From Limnohabitans radicicola (GTDB lineage: Bacteria; Pseudomonadota; Gammaproteobacteria; Burkholderiales; Burkholderiaceae_C), in the NCBI RefSeq assembly GCF_014837235.1, contig NZ_JACYFT010000001.1:1439688-1503687 (forward strand): 64,000 bases of DNA, in the 5' to 3' direction. The notes below the pieces were generated by a model. It made no database searches and was not told where the DNA came from. It saw nothing but the letters and a program-made list of their open reading frames with translations. A program made the translations under genes and the position numbers. Positions 55,100 through 64,000 of the stretch are shown here, piece by piece. Position 1 is the first letter of the stretch; every line of letters begins with the position of its first letter.

Positions 55100-55624
55100 A
55101 TGCTGAGTTTTTTTCGCTCTGCCGAAGTCCTGATGGTGCAATATGCGCACTACCACCGGGACCGCCGCAACATCGTCACCCACTTTGTGGGCATTCCCCT
55201 GATCTTCCTGGCCATAGGCGTGCTGCTGGCGGCGCCCGTCTGGTCGGTGGGTGGGCTGGCGCTGACCCCGGCCTGGCTGATGTGGGGCATCACCAGCGTC
55301 TGGTACCTCAGCCGTGGACAGTGGCTGCTGGGACTGGCCACCAGCGTGGTCAATGGCGCACTGATCGCGCTGGCGCATCAACTGGTGGCCATGCCCCTGC
55401 CCTGGGGCATGGTGGCGTGGCAAATGGGCGTGGCCTTGTTTGTGATCGGCTGGGTCTTCCAGTTCATCGGGCACTACTACGAGGGCCGCAAACCCGCTTT
55501 TGTCGACGACATCGTGGGCCTGTTGGTGGGCCCGATGTTTGTGGTGGGTGAGGCGATGATGGCGCTGGGGTTGCTGGGCAACCTGCACCGGGCCATCGAG
55601 CGACAAGCTGGCCCGGTGCGCTGA
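55100..55624 (+). CDS. DUF962/Mpo1-like protein
   Basis: A 174-residue membrane protein of the Mpo1/YGL010w (DUF962) family, whose yeast member is an iron-dependent 2-hydroxy fatty acid dioxygenase. The His-rich N-terminal part YAHYHRDRRNIVTHFVGIPL and the later QFIGHYYEGRKPAFVDD carry the conserved His residues. About four membrane segments. Role in the bacterium is not established by context. Confidence 0.88.
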   Translation: MLSFFRSAEVLMVQYAHYHRDRRNIVTHFVGIPLIFLAIGVLLAAPVWSVGGLALTPAWLMWGITSVWYLSRGQWLLGLATSVVNGALIALAHQLVAMPLPWGMVAWQMGVALFVIGWVFQFIGHYYEGRKPAFVDDIVGLLVGPMFVVGEAMMALGLLGNLHRAIERQAGPVR

Positions 55625-55636
55625 GCGGTCTGACCC

Positions 55637-56590
55637 TCAGTTCAGCGCCATGCTGAGCTTGCGGCGGTAGCTGGCGACCAGCGCGGCTTGCGGGTCTTCC
55701 TGCAGAGCCGCTTTGCCCGTCAGTTCAATGCCGCCCGCGCTTTTGCCGGCATCTGGCGCGGCTTTGGGGGCGGGGGGTGTCAGCAATTCCAGAATGGCCA
55801 CAAAAGTCTTGCGCGGGGCTTCCTCGTCCCACTTTTTGTCGCGCATGATGATTTCGAGCAACTCCTCCATGGCTGCGGTCCAGTCGCCGGCGGCCATCAG
55901 CAGGCGGCTCTTGGCGAAACGGGTTTCAAAGTCGCGCTTGTTCTGGCCGATCAGCTCGTCGAACTTTTCCAGGGGCCACTGGCCACGCGGGTCGGTGGTC
56001 ACGAATTCCAAGGCATTGAGCATTTGCTGCAAAGCCTCAAAGCGCAGCGGCACCGGGATGCGGCTCATGGCCGGGGCGAGCAAGGCGGCGGCTTCGTTCA
56101 GTTCGCCAGCGTTGAGCAGCAGCTTGATCAGGTCGAAGCGGGCATCATCGTTGCCCGGGTCGTTGGCCAGGGCATTTTCGAGCGCAGCACGTGCACCGCC
56201 GTGGTCCCCTGCCTGCAGGTGCTGTTGGGCCTCCTCGGCAGCAGCCTGGGCCTGTAAAAACTCTTCACTGGGCAGGTGCTTGTCGAGGAATTGCTTGATC
56301 TGGCCTTCGGGCTGCGCACCCATGAAGCCATCGACGGGCTTGCCGCCTGCCATCAGGATGCAGGTGGGCAGGCTCTTGATGCCAAAAGCCTGGGTCAACT
56401 GTTGCTGGTCGTCGGCATTGACCTTCACCAGTTTGAAGCGTCCAGCGTAGGCGGTTTCGAGTTTTTCGAGCACCGGGCCCAGCGATTTACAGGGGCCGCA
56501 CCAGTCGGCCCAGAAGTCCACCAGCACGGGCGTGACCAGGGAGGCGGCGATCACCTCGGGTTCAAAATTCTCTAGCGTGACATCGATCAT
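55637..56590 (-). CDS. cnoX: Thioredoxin-domain co-chaperone CnoX/YbbN
   Basis: A 317-residue protein with an N-terminal thioredoxin domain (Cys31 and Cys34 in WCGPC) and a C-terminal TPR-like helical region (about 115-285). This matches YbbN/CnoX, a holdase that hands substrates to GroEL and DnaK/J. E. coli CnoX has a degenerate active site (SQHC), whereas this one keeps the canonical redox pair and so may also act as a thiol oxidoreductase. A Pro/Ala-rich insert lies near the C terminus. It is convergent with the Mpo1-like gene and divergent from purE. Confidence 0.9.
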   Translation of the reverse strand: MIDVTLENFEPEVIAASLVTPVLVDFWADWCGPCKSLGPVLEKLETAYAGRFKLVKVNADDQQQLTQAFGIKSLPTCILMAGGKPVDGFMGAQPEGQIKQFLDKHLPSEEFLQAQAAAEEAQQHLQAGDHGGARAALENALANDPGNDDARFDLIKLLLNAGELNEAAALLAPAMSRIPVPLRFEALQQMLNALEFVTTDPRGQWPLEKFDELIGQNKRDFETRFAKSRLLMAAGDWTAAMEELLEIIMRDKKWDEEAPRKTFVAILELLTPPAPKAAPDAGKSAGGIELTGKAALQEDPQAALVASYRRKLSMALN

Positions 56591-56680
56591 GGTGGGGGCA
56601 ACTCAGTACAAAAAGGGTGCGGCAAAAAGGCAGCGGGGGGCAAAACCTTAAAATCCGGTCTTGACAACGAAAAGCACCCA

Positions 56681-57181
56681 ATGACTCAAGCGCTCATCGG
56701 CGTCGTCATGGGTTCCAGCTCCGACTGGGACACCATGCAGCACGCAGTCCAGATTCTCCAACAGTTTGGCATCCCCCACGAAGCACGCGTGGTTTCGGCC
56801 CACCGCATGCCTGACGACATGTTTGACTATGCACAGACAGCCGCCACACGTGGCCTGCAGGCCATCATCGCGGGCGCGGGCGGTGCGGCCCATTTGCCGG
56901 GCATGATCGCGGCCAAGACCGTGGTCCCGGTGCTGGGCGTGCCGGTGCAGACCAAGGCGCTGTCGGGCGTGGATTCGCTGCACAGCATTGTGCAAATGCC
57001 CAAGGGCGTGCCGGTGGCCACTTTTGCCATTGGTGCAGCCGGGGCGGCCAATGCCGCCTTGTTTGCTGTGGCCATGCTGGCCAACCACGATGCGACCCTG
57101 CGCAGCAAGCTCGAAGCCTTCCGTGCCGAGCAGACGGCCATGGCCCGCGCCATGACGCTGCCACCTGTGAGCGCAGCATGA
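56681..57181 (+). CDS. purE: N5-carboxyaminoimidazole ribonucleotide mutase PurE
   Basis: A 166-residue class I PurE. The N terminus [14 protein letters not shown] and the segment [15 protein letters not shown] carry the active-site Ser/His residues, and [10 protein letters not shown] is typical. A TTAAAATCCGGTC block (56648-56660) lies just upstream and resembles the pgk/fba leaders. It overlaps purK by ATGA. Confidence 0.97.
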   Translation: MTQALIGVVMGSSSDWDTMQHAVQILQQFGIPHEARVVSAHRMPDDMFDYAQTAATRGLQAIIAGAGGAAHLPGMIAAKTVVPVLGVPVQTKALSGVDSLHSIVQMPKGVPVATFAIGAAGAANAALFAVAMLANHDATLRSKLEAFRAEQTAMARAMTLPPVSAA

Positions 57182-58359
57182 ACAAGCCCCTTCACAAAGC
57201 ACTCTTGCCCGGCTCGGTCGTCAACGGCCAGCCCGCCACCCTGGGTGTGATGGGCGGCGGCCAGCTGGGTCGCATGTTCGTGCACGCGGCACAGGCCATG
57301 GGCTACTTCACCGCCGTGCTCGACCCCGACACCGCCAGCCCCGCCGGGCTGGTGAGCCACCACCACATCCAGACCGATTACCTGGATGAGCAGGGCCTGG
57401 CTCAGTTGATGCAACGCTGCGCGGCCATCACCACCGAATTTGAGAACGTCCCCGCCCCGGCACTGGTCACCTTGGGCGCACACCGCCCGGTGGCCCCAGC
57501 CGCCGAGGCCGTGGCGATTGCGCAGGACCGCGCCGCCGAGAAGGCCCATTTTGTGCACTGCGGTGTGCCGGTAGCACCGCACGCGGTCATCGCCACGCCC
57601 GCGCAGCTGGCTGCGGTGGGCGAAGACTTGCTGCCCGGCATCCTCAAGACCGCGCGCATGGGCTACGACGGCAAAGGCCAGATCCGCGTCAAGACCCGCG
57701 ATGAACTGGCTGCCGCCTGGGATCAGCTCAAGAACGTGCCCTGCGTACTCGAAAAAATGCTGCCGCTGAAGGCCGAGTGTTCGGTCATCGTGGCGCGTGG
57801 TGCCGACGGGCAGATGGTGCATTTCCCGGTGCAGCTGAACCTGCACCGCGAGGGCATTCTGGCCGTGACCACCGTGAACGAAGGCGCGGTGCCCGCCGAT
57901 CTGGCCGCGCAGGCGGTGGCCGCGACACGGGCCATTGCCGAAGGCATCCACTATGTGGGTGTGTTGTGTGTGGAGTTTTTCATCCTCGAAGGCGGCCAGC
58001 TGGTGGTCAACGAGATGGCACCGCGCCCGCACAACAGCGGCCACTACACCCTGGACGCCTGTGACCAGTCCCAGTTTGACCTTCAGGTCAGCACGCTGGC
58101 AGGCTTGCCGCTCACGCAGCCGCGCCAACACTCGCCGGCCATCATGCTCAACCTGTTGGGCGATCTTTGGCCCGAAGGCGGCGCGCCCGCTTGGGACGCG
58201 GTGCTGGCGCTGCCCGGCACGCACCTGCACCTGTACGGCAAGTTGTCGGCGCGCCCCGGTCGCAAGATGGGGCACCTGAACATCACGGGGGCCACGCCCG
58301 AGGCCGTGCGCGCCACCGCCTTGCAGGCGGCGGCGCTCTTGGGCATCGAAGCGTTCTGA
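57178..58359 (+). CDS. purK: 5-(carboxyamino)imidazole ribonucleotide synthase PurK
   Basis: A 393-residue ATP-grasp enzyme that makes N5-CAIR for PurE. It has the N-terminal [23 protein letters not shown]-grasp [12 protein letters not shown], and [20 protein letters not shown]. Its ATG overlaps the purE stop; the next gene begins 7 bases after its stop. Confidence 0.97.
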   Translation: MNKPLHKALLPGSVVNGQPATLGVMGGGQLGRMFVHAAQAMGYFTAVLDPDTASPAGLVSHHHIQTDYLDEQGLAQLMQRCAAITTEFENVPAPALVTLGAHRPVAPAAEAVAIAQDRAAEKAHFVHCGVPVAPHAVIATPAQLAAVGEDLLPGILKTARMGYDGKGQIRVKTRDELAAAWDQLKNVPCVLEKMLPLKAECSVIVARGADGQMVHFPVQLNLHREGILAVTTVNEGAVPADLAAQAVAATRAIAEGIHYVGVLCVEFFILEGGQLVVNEMAPRPHNSGHYTLDACDQSQFDLQVSTLAGLPLTQPRQHSPAIMLNLLGDLWPEGGAPAWDAVLALPGTHLHLYGKLSARPGRKMGHLNITGATPEAVRATALQAAALLGIEAF

Positions 58360-58366
58360 GTCGGCC

Positions 58367-59347
58367 ATGATCCTGAAGCCAGACGACCGCGCGATCGCGC
58401 AAGCCGCACAGGCTTTGCGTGATGGCCAATTGGTGGGCCTGCCCACCGAGACGGTCTACGGCTTGGCGGCCAACGCCTCCGACGACGAGGCAGTGGCCCA
58501 AATTTTTGTGGCCAAGGGCCGTCCCGCCGATCACCCGCTGATCGTGCACGTGGCCAGCGCTGCGCAGGTGCCGGTCTTTGCCGCGCAGGTGCCTGACTTT
58601 GCGCAAGCCTTGATCGATGCCTTCTGGCCCGGCCCCTTGACGCTGATCCTGCCGCGCCAGCACGGTGTGGCCACGGCTTCGGCCGGAGGACAGGACTCGA
58701 TCGGTGTGCGCTGCCCATCGCACCCGGTGGCGCAGGCGCTGCTGTGTGCAGGCCTGGCCCTGGGCGTGCAGGGCGTGTCCGCGCCGAGCGCCAACCGCTT
58801 TGGCCGTGTGAGCCCCACCACGGCCGCGCATGTGCAGTCGGAATTGGGTCACGACTTGCTGATTCTGGATGGTGGCGAGTGCCCGGTGGGCATCGAGTCC
58901 ACCATCATCGACTGCACACGCGGCGAGCCGGTGCTGCTGCGCCCGGGGCACATCACCCGTGCGCAGATCGAAGCCGCCTGCGGTCATGCGGTGCTGGACA
59001 AGGACGCGGTCAGTCAACCTGCCCCCCGCGCCTCGGGCACGCTCGAATCACATTACGCGCCGCGCGCCAAGGTGCGCTTGATGTCGGCGCAAGACATCGA
59101 CGCGAGACTGCAGGCCCTGGGCCCGCACGCCAACAACCTGGGCGTGTGGTCGGCGCAGCAGCCCGATGCCGGGGCCGGGGTGGTCTGGCGCGCACAGCCG
59201 CAGAGCGCCGAGCACGCCGCGCACGATCTGTTCAGCGTGCTGCGCGCTCTGGATGCACGAGGCGTGCAGCAGATCTGGGTGCAGCTGCCCCCCGATACGC
59301 CCGAATGGGAAGGTGTGCGCGACCGCCTGCACAGGGCGGCGGCCTGA
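58367..59347 (+). CDS. L-threonylcarbamoyladenylate synthase, Sua5/YwlC type
   Basis: A 326-residue two-domain enzyme of tRNA t6A biosynthesis. The YrdC/TsaC domain (about 1-200) shows GLPTETVYGLAANAS, FVAKGRPADHPLIVHV and SAPSANRFGRVSPTTA. A C-terminal Sua5 domain (about 215-326) makes it the long form. It is the last gene of a purE-purK-sua5 run, with a 7-base gap. tsaB, another t6A gene, lies 4 kb downstream. Confidence 0.93.
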   Translation: MILKPDDRAIAQAAQALRDGQLVGLPTETVYGLAANASDDEAVAQIFVAKGRPADHPLIVHVASAAQVPVFAAQVPDFAQALIDAFWPGPLTLILPRQHGVATASAGGQDSIGVRCPSHPVAQALLCAGLALGVQGVSAPSANRFGRVSPTTAAHVQSELGHDLLILDGGECPVGIESTIIDCTRGEPVLLRPGHITRAQIEAACGHAVLDKDAVSQPAPRASGTLESHYAPRAKVRLMSAQDIDARLQALGPHANNLGVWSAQQPDAGAGVVWRAQPQSAEHAAHDLFSVLRALDARGVQQIWVQLPPDTPEWEGVRDRLHRAAA

Positions 59348-59371
59348 CGCTGGTGCCTGGCTCTTGAGATC

Positions 59372-59405
59372 AAAAAAATGCCCGCTTCAAGCGGGCATTT
59401 TTGTG
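59372..59405. terminator. Bidirectional terminator after the Sua5 gene
   Basis: AAAAATGCCCGCTT and AAGCGGGCATTTTT pair around CA, with A-run upstream and T-run downstream. It serves the purE-purK-sua5 unit and the lipase gene on the opposite strand. Confidence 0.93.
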
Positions 59406-59415
59406 TTGGCCAAAA

Positions 59416-60690
59416 TCACTTCACTGTGTCGAACAGGGCCTTGGCCTGTGCGTGGCAGAACGGTGGCTCGTATGTGCCGTGGTAGTTGCCGTAATAGGTG
59501 GCGGCATTGGCCTGGGTCACCGGACCATAAGTCGCTGCAACATAAGGATCGACGTCCACCGAGGTCACGTTTTTCAGGCCTTTCGCATCGAATGCGGCTT
59601 TCATCACAGCCTGGTGAATGGCTGGTGGCACAGTGGGGTCACCTGCGCCGCCACACAGCATGAGGGGCGATTTGGGACTCCAGTCCAGCAGGTCGTTTTT
59701 CTTGGCTGCAGCCACCACCGCATTGTTGGCGTTGGCGGTGATGTCCGAGATGAATGCGGACTGGAACAAGGCATCGCGGGCCTGGTTTGGCGTTTCGCCG
59801 TTGATGCCAGGCAACTTGCCGCTGGTCACGAGCGTGGTGTAGGTCAGCGTGGGGTTGGGCAAGAGGGTTTCGATCCAGTCTGAATACGGTGCCTTGAATG
59901 CGGTTTTGACATCGCTGTAGAGGTTGCCGTAAATCTTTTGCCATGCGGTGACCAGGTAAGGCACAAAGAACTGGTATCCCGCAATCGCATCGGTCAGTTT
60001 CATCGAGCCTGACAGGTTGTAAGGTCCGGCCAGGTGGGCGCCGGCCACAACGTTGATTTCCGAGGCCAGGTTTTTCTCGATCTCACGGTGAGCGGCCATC
60101 GACGAGTGACCGCCTTGCGAGTAGCCGGTCAGCATCACTTTGCCATTGAGGTTGGCACCCACAAACCCGGACGCGGCGCGCGCGGCACGGATCGAATCGA
60201 TCACCGTGCTGGCTTCGGAATCGGCGTGCAGATAGGGGTGGAAGCTGTAGTTGGATTTGGCAAAGCCCAGGTAGTCTGTGGCCACCACCGCATAGCCTTG
60301 CGCTGCGTACATGGCAGCCAGCAAACCGGTTTCGCCATCGGTGGGGTTGGCCAGTGTGCGTGGCTTTTGCACATCGGTGCCTTTGGCATAGGCCACAAGC
60401 GGTGCGGCTGCGGTGCAACCGTCGCCCGTGGGCACCAGCATGACTCCGGAGGCATTGGATGTTTCGCCCTTGACGCCTGGTGTGTAGTAGTTCAGTGCAA
60501 CCACCTTCACATCGCATTTGGCCTTGCCACTCAGCGCCACCAGTGGGCCTGCATCCAGCTGGGCTTTGGTGATGGTGGTCACCACGGTGGGAGATTCGAC
60601 CAGCTTGCCCATGATGGAGTCCGAGCCTCCGCAAGCGGCCAGCAATGCGGCTGCGCCGACGAGAGATAAACCGAGTTTGAAATGCGCCAT
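59416..60690 (-). CDS. Lipoprotein alpha/beta hydrolase (secretory lipase-like)
   Basis: A 424-residue exported hydrolase. The lipobox LLAACGG makes Cys20 the lipidated N terminus. The nucleophile elbow is GYSQGG with Ser191; the acid is probably the Asp of GAGDPTVPP, and the His that of YHGTYEPPF near the C terminus. This arrangement fits secretory lipase/triacylglycerol hydrolase-like proteins. AGGAGA precedes the ATG. It is probably anchored to the outer or inner membrane. The substrate, lipid or polyester, is unknown; a PHB-related role has no direct support. Confidence 0.85.
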   Translation of the reverse strand: MAHFKLGLSLVGAAALLAACGGSDSIMGKLVESPTVVTTITKAQLDAGPLVALSGKAKCDVKVVALNYYTPGVKGETSNASGVMLVPTGDGCTAAAPLVAYAKGTDVQKPRTLANPTDGETGLLAAMYAAQGYAVVATDYLGFAKSNYSFHPYLHADSEASTVIDSIRAARAASGFVGANLNGKVMLTGYSQGGHSSMAAHREIEKNLASEINVVAGAHLAGPYNLSGSMKLTDAIAGYQFFVPYLVTAWQKIYGNLYSDVKTAFKAPYSDWIETLLPNPTLTYTTLVTSGKLPGINGETPNQARDALFQSAFISDITANANNAVVAAAKKNDLLDWSPKSPLMLCGGAGDPTVPPAIHQAVMKAAFDAKGLKNVTSVDVDPYVAATYGPVTQANAATYYGNYHGTYEPPFCHAQAKALFDTVK

Positions 60691-60794
60691 GTGTTGTCTC
60701 CTGTAAAAAAACGATCGTGCTTTTTTCTATCCTAGAAGATATACACCTCCCGCTGGCAGCGGGTAAACGCTAGGTTCTCTGGCGCATGTCCGAA

Positions 60795-62264
60795 TTACTT
60801 TTTGGCTGCGGATACCGACCCGTTGTCCCGCACCGTCCACTCCAGCAAAGCGTCCAGCGCGGGCCGGGCCTGTTGGGCGTTGGCGTGGTTGAGCACGGCC
60901 ACCAGGGTGTACATGCGACCGCTGTCGCCTTGCACGTAGCCCGCGATCGAGGCCACATCGCGCAAGGAGCCTGTCTTGAGCCAGGCTTTGCCGATGGCGG
61001 CCGCGTTGGGCTGCCGATCTTTGAGGCGTGCTGCGGTGCCATCGACGCCCGCGATGGACAGCGAGTTGCGGAAGGCTGGCGCCGCCTCCCCCTGGCTGGC
61101 CAACTGCAGCAGCGCTGTCAGCGATCGGGCGGTGCTGCGCTCGCTGCGTGACAGGCCCGAGCCGTTGTCCAGCACAGGGGCGGGCAAGCCGGGGAACTGG
61201 TTGCGCCACCATTGGTCCAGGCGCAGTCGGCTGGCTTCAAAACGTCCCGGCGCCCCCAGCTCGCTCGACAGCGTCAGGAACAGTTGCTGCGCCATCACGT
61301 TGTTTGAGAACTTGTTGATGTCGGCCACCACCTCGGCCAGTGGCAAGGAGCGGGCTTCGAGCAACAACTTGGCCTTGGCCGGGGTCGGGCCGTAAACGGT
61401 CTGGCCCGTGAGTTGGCCTTCGGCCTGCAGCCACAGGGCTTGAAACACCCGGGGCGCGTAGTCTTCGGGGTTAGGGTAGGCCACGGGCCAGGCGCGCTCG
61501 CCACAGCTGGCCGGGTAGCTGCCGGCAAACCGGGTCTGCAGGTTTTGGCTGAAGTCGGCCTTGAGTTCGCTGCGCCAGTCCTGGCAAGGGCCGCTGCGCA
61601 GCGGCACGTCAGCGGGCACGGACAGACCCGTCAGCGGCGGCTCGCTGCGCACCCGCGCCCTGCCGCTGGCCGGGTCGGGTGTGAAGGTGTAGATCACCGA
61701 TTTGAAATTCAGCAGCGCGCCGTCGGGGCTCGCGTTGTAGGGGCGCAGGGGTTCATCGTCAAAGGGGTCTTTGCGTGGCGCAAGATCAAAGACACTGCGG
61801 TCAAGCACGATGTTGCCCCGCACCTCGCGCACGCCTTTCGCCATGATCTGACCGATCAGGTCCTGCAGCCGCTCGATCACCAGTTTGGGGTCGCCACTGC
61901 CGCGCACGATCAGGTTGCCTTGCAGCACACCGTCCTTGATCGGCCCGTCGGTGTAAATGCGGTTGCGCCAGGTGAAGTCCGACCCCAAGAGCTGCAGGCC
62001 CGCGTAGGTGGTGAACAGCTTCATGACCGAGGCGGGATTGACGGCGTCCTGCTCATGCTGCGCCAGTCTGGGGCGCCAAGCTTCGTTGGGCGCGGACGGC
62101 AGGGGCGCGATCAGCACGCTCAGGCTTTGAGGCGGCACCTGCGCTTGCCGCAAGGCCTTGATCACAGGCGCGGGCAAGGCCTGGGCGTGACGGGTTTGGG
62201 CCATGGGGGCCGAGCACACCAGTGCACAGAGCAGACCGGTCAGCAGTGGGGGGCAAAACTTCAT
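60795..62264 (-). CDS. dacB: D-alanyl-D-alanine carboxypeptidase/endopeptidase (PBP4, DacB)
   Basis: A 489-residue class C penicillin-binding protein. An N-terminal signal peptide ends near residue 23. The active-site triads are SVMK (79-82), SNN in FSNNVMAQ, and KTG in WLKTGSLRD. It trims or cuts peptidoglycan cross-links in the periplasm. The ATG at 62264 is preferred to a TTG two codons upstream. It precedes the lipase gene by 104 bases; a short CCCGCTG/CAGCGGG stem lies in between. Confidence 0.93.
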   Translation of the reverse strand: MKFCPPLLTGLLCALVCSAPMAQTRHAQALPAPVIKALRQAQVPPQSLSVLIAPLPSAPNEAWRPRLAQHEQDAVNPASVMKLFTTYAGLQLLGSDFTWRNRIYTDGPIKDGVLQGNLIVRGSGDPKLVIERLQDLIGQIMAKGVREVRGNIVLDRSVFDLAPRKDPFDDEPLRPYNASPDGALLNFKSVIYTFTPDPASGRARVRSEPPLTGLSVPADVPLRSGPCQDWRSELKADFSQNLQTRFAGSYPASCGERAWPVAYPNPEDYAPRVFQALWLQAEGQLTGQTVYGPTPAKAKLLLEARSLPLAEVVADINKFSNNVMAQQLFLTLSSELGAPGRFEASRLRLDQWWRNQFPGLPAPVLDNGSGLSRSERSTARSLTALLQLASQGEAAPAFRNSLSIAGVDGTAARLKDRQPNAAAIGKAWLKTGSLRDVASIAGYVQGDSGRMYTLVAVLNHANAQQARPALDALLEWTVRDNGSVSAAKK

Positions 62265-62316
62265 GTGCAAAGTCTAATGGGCGGTATCTGGGCATGGGGG
62301 CCGTATCATCGACCCC

Positions 62317-63285
62317 ATGCGATTTTCTCCAAGAACCGTGGGCCTGGCCTCGGCGGTCACCACGGTCCTGATCTGGACCTTTTTCATTGTCATTGCACGG
62401 GCCTCGGCCTCGCGTGGTTTGCTGCCGCTCGACATCGCGCTGGCCCGCATCCTGGGCGCCAGTGCGGTCTTGCTGCCTTGGGCCTGGTGGCTGATGCGCC
62501 CGGCCCGCCAGCGCGGCGAGCGTGTGGGGTCCTTGCTGGGCCTGTCGCCTTTGCCGCTGGGCATCACCGCGCAGGCGGGTGTGCTGGGCGGCTTGCTGTA
62601 CGCGGTGCTGGCTTACAGCGGCTTTTTTTATGCCCCAGCTGCGCATGCCTCGGTCTTGATGCCGGGCAGCTTGCCTCTGTGGACCACTTTGCTCGCCTGG
62701 CTGGTCCTGCGTGAGCAGGTATCGCCCGCACGCGCTGTGGGTCTCGGGCTCATCGTGCTGGGTGACTTGCTGGTGGGCGGCGTGAGCCTGCTCAAGGCGT
62801 TTGAAGGTGGCGAGGTCTGGAAGGGCGATCTGTTGTTCATGACCGCGGCCCTCTGCTGGTCGGGCTACAGCGTCACCGTGCGACGCCATGGGCTGGACGC
62901 GGTGCGCGCCACCATGGCGATCACGGCGTTTGCCTTCGTGGGCTTTGTGCCGCTCTACCTGGCGCTGACCGCTCTGGGCGTCTTGCCCACGCACCTGCAC
63001 CAGGCCCCGTGGACCGAGTTCTTGTTCCAGGCGGCGTTCCAGGGGGGCGGCTCGGTGGTGATCTCGGGCATCACCTTCACGCAGATGGTGCGCCACTTTG
63101 GCCCGGTGCGCTCGACCATGCTCACTGCGCTGGTGCCGGGCCTCTCGGCCATGGGCGCGGTTTGGTTGTTGGGGGAGCCCATGCACTGGAACCTGCTGGC
63201 TGGGCTGGCGCTGGTGACGGGGGGCATCCTGTTTGGTGTGCGTCAGGTCAAACCAGCCGCTGTACCCCAAGGAGATCGCCCATGA
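62317..63285 (+). CDS. EamA family (DMT) transporter
   Basis: A 322-residue membrane protein with ten segments in two EamA repeats (e.g. GLLYAVLAYSGFFYAPAAHA and SVLMPGSLPLWTTLLAWLVL). Substrate unknown; amino acid or drug-type efflux is typical of the family. Its stop overlaps the tsaB start (ATGA). Divergent from dacB. Confidence 0.88.
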   Translation: MRFSPRTVGLASAVTTVLIWTFFIVIARASASRGLLPLDIALARILGASAVLLPWAWWLMRPARQRGERVGSLLGLSPLPLGITAQAGVLGGLLYAVLAYSGFFYAPAAHASVLMPGSLPLWTTLLAWLVLREQVSPARAVGLGLIVLGDLLVGGVSLLKAFEGGEVWKGDLLFMTAALCWSGYSVTVRRHGLDAVRATMAITAFAFVGFVPLYLALTALGVLPTHLHQAPWTEFLFQAAFQGGGSVVISGITFTQMVRHFGPVRSTMLTALVPGLSAMGAVWLLGEPMHWNLLAGLALVTGGILFGVRQVKPAAVPQGDRP

Positions 63286-63995
63286 ACCGCTGGCTGGCAT
63301 TTGACACCAGCACCGATGTGCTGTCGTTGGCCGTGGCCCAAGGCGAACAGACTTGGGCGAAGACCTTGCCCGGCGGTGCCCAGGCCTCGGCCACCCTGAT
63401 CCCGTCGGTGATGGACCTGCTGGCGCAGGCCGGCATGCCGCTCGCATCGCTGGACGCCATCGTGTTTGGACGCGGGCCGGGTTCGTTCACGGGCCTGCGC
63501 ACGGCCTGCTCGGTGGCCCAAGGCTTGGCGCTGGGCGCGCAGTTGCCCGTTCTGCCGGTGGACACGCTGCTGGCCGTGGCCGAAGAAGCGCGGCTGCAGG
63601 CGGCATCGCCCGACAGCCTGACCGTGCTGGCCATGCTCGACGCCCGCATGGACGAAGTCTACAGCGCGGTGTACCGCTGGTCGGCTGGTGCCTGGACCTT
63701 GCTGTCGCAGCTGCAGGTGGGTGCGCCCGAACGCGTGGCGGTGCCTGTGGGCCCCGATGTGCTGCTGGCGGGCAATGTGTTCGATGCCTATGGTGCGCGT
63801 TTGCCCGCTGGCCGCTGCGTGCAGGCACTGCCCACGGCGGCGGCCCTGCTGCGGCTGGCGCCCGCCCTGTGGGCGAGTGGTTATGCCGTGCCTGCCGATG
63901 AGGCCATGCCTTTGTACATCCGTGACAAGGTGGCCCAGACCACGGCCGAGCGTGAAGCACTCAAAGCCGTGCCACCGTTGCCGGGGCAGGCATGA
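63282..63995 (+). CDS. tsaB: tRNA threonylcarbamoyladenosine biosynthesis protein TsaB
   Basis: A 237-residue ASKHA-fold protein that partners TsaD (and TsaE) in t6A synthesis. It starts MNRWLAFDTSTDVLSLAVAQ, and has the characteristic VFGRGPGSFTGLRTACSVAQ. AAGGAG precedes the ATG. Overlaps the EamA gene start-to-stop and is followed by another ATGA coupled start at 63992. Confidence 0.95.
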   Translation: MNRWLAFDTSTDVLSLAVAQGEQTWAKTLPGGAQASATLIPSVMDLLAQAGMPLASLDAIVFGRGPGSFTGLRTACSVAQGLALGAQLPVLPVDTLLAVAEEARLQAASPDSLTVLAMLDARMDEVYSAVYRWSAGAWTLLSQLQVGAPERVAVPVGPDVLLAGNVFDAYGARLPAGRCVQALPTAAALLRLAPALWASGYAVPADEAMPLYIRDKVAQTTAEREALKAVPPLPGQA

Positions 63996-64000
63996 GCATG
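63992..64000 (+). CDS. Start of the next gene, cut by the window edge (probably rimI)
   Basis: ATG at 63992 overlaps the tsaB stop (ATGA) and reads MSM before the window ends. In many proteobacteria tsaB is followed by rimI, the ribosomal-protein S18 alanine acetyltransferase. Three codons cannot identify it. Confidence 0.3.

Overview
The window is chromosomal DNA from a high-GC betaproteobacterium, most likely of the order Burkholderiales and family Comamonadaceae. The protein sequences, the rpmH-rnpA-yidD-yidC-mnmE / dnaA-dnaN-gyrB arrangement, a phasin gene, a livG-F-K-H-M transporter operon, and a palindromic repeat of a kind I recall from that family all point this way. Genes are tightly packed, with many 4-base ATGA overlaps. 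I saw no rRNA, tRNA, insertion sequence, prophage or CRISPR array.

Layout. 1-6.5 kb: imine and proline metabolism (RidA fragment, a delta1-pyrroline-2-carboxylate reductase-like protein, an SMP-30 lactonase, an Lrp regulator divergent from putA). 6.6-8.7 kb: a sigma54-type ammonium transporter gene and a glycine-rich RNA-binding protein. 8.8-11.7 kb: LPS genes kdsD-kdsC-lptC plus an SDR. 11.8-16.2 kb: a Kef-type antiporter, apt, an MFS transporter and a cupin. 16.3-20.9 kb: a complete branched-chain amino acid ABC transporter. 21-24.4 kb: an SDR, a fatty acid desaturase and mnmE. 24.4-32.7 kb: the replication-origin region, with yidC-yidD-rnpA-rpmH leftward and dnaA-dnaN-gyrB rightward around a probable oriC at 27.04-27.32 kb.

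32.7-36.0 kb is the clearest accessory segment: a low-GC DUF3883 (nuclease-fold) gene, a small unknown protein, a metallophosphoesterase, and a Fic protein with a C-terminal winged helix whose promoter carries two near-identical palindromic operators. 36-41 kb: a DEDDh exonuclease, a membrane protein, a phasin, an enoyl-CoA hydratase, an HTTM-like membrane protein with a partner gene, and an RhtA-type exporter.

41.3-48.4 kb: yajC-secD-secF, dprA, def-fmt and azlC-azlD. 48.5-54.8 kb: a glycolysis/purine cluster (pgk, pyk, fba, purC) interrupted by a second desaturase; pgk and fba share a 20-base leader motif, and purC has a terminator-like hairpin between its only plausible promoter and its start. 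55-59.3 kb: an Mpo1-like protein, a CnoX-type thioredoxin and purE-purK-tsaC/sua5. 59.4-64 kb: a lipoprotein lipase, dacB, an EamA transporter and tsaB, with the next gene just starting at the edge.

Most of the window is core metabolism. The parts most worth a second look are the Fic operators, the post-gyrB island, the in-frame palindromic repeat inside putA, the amt leader and the pgk/fba motif.
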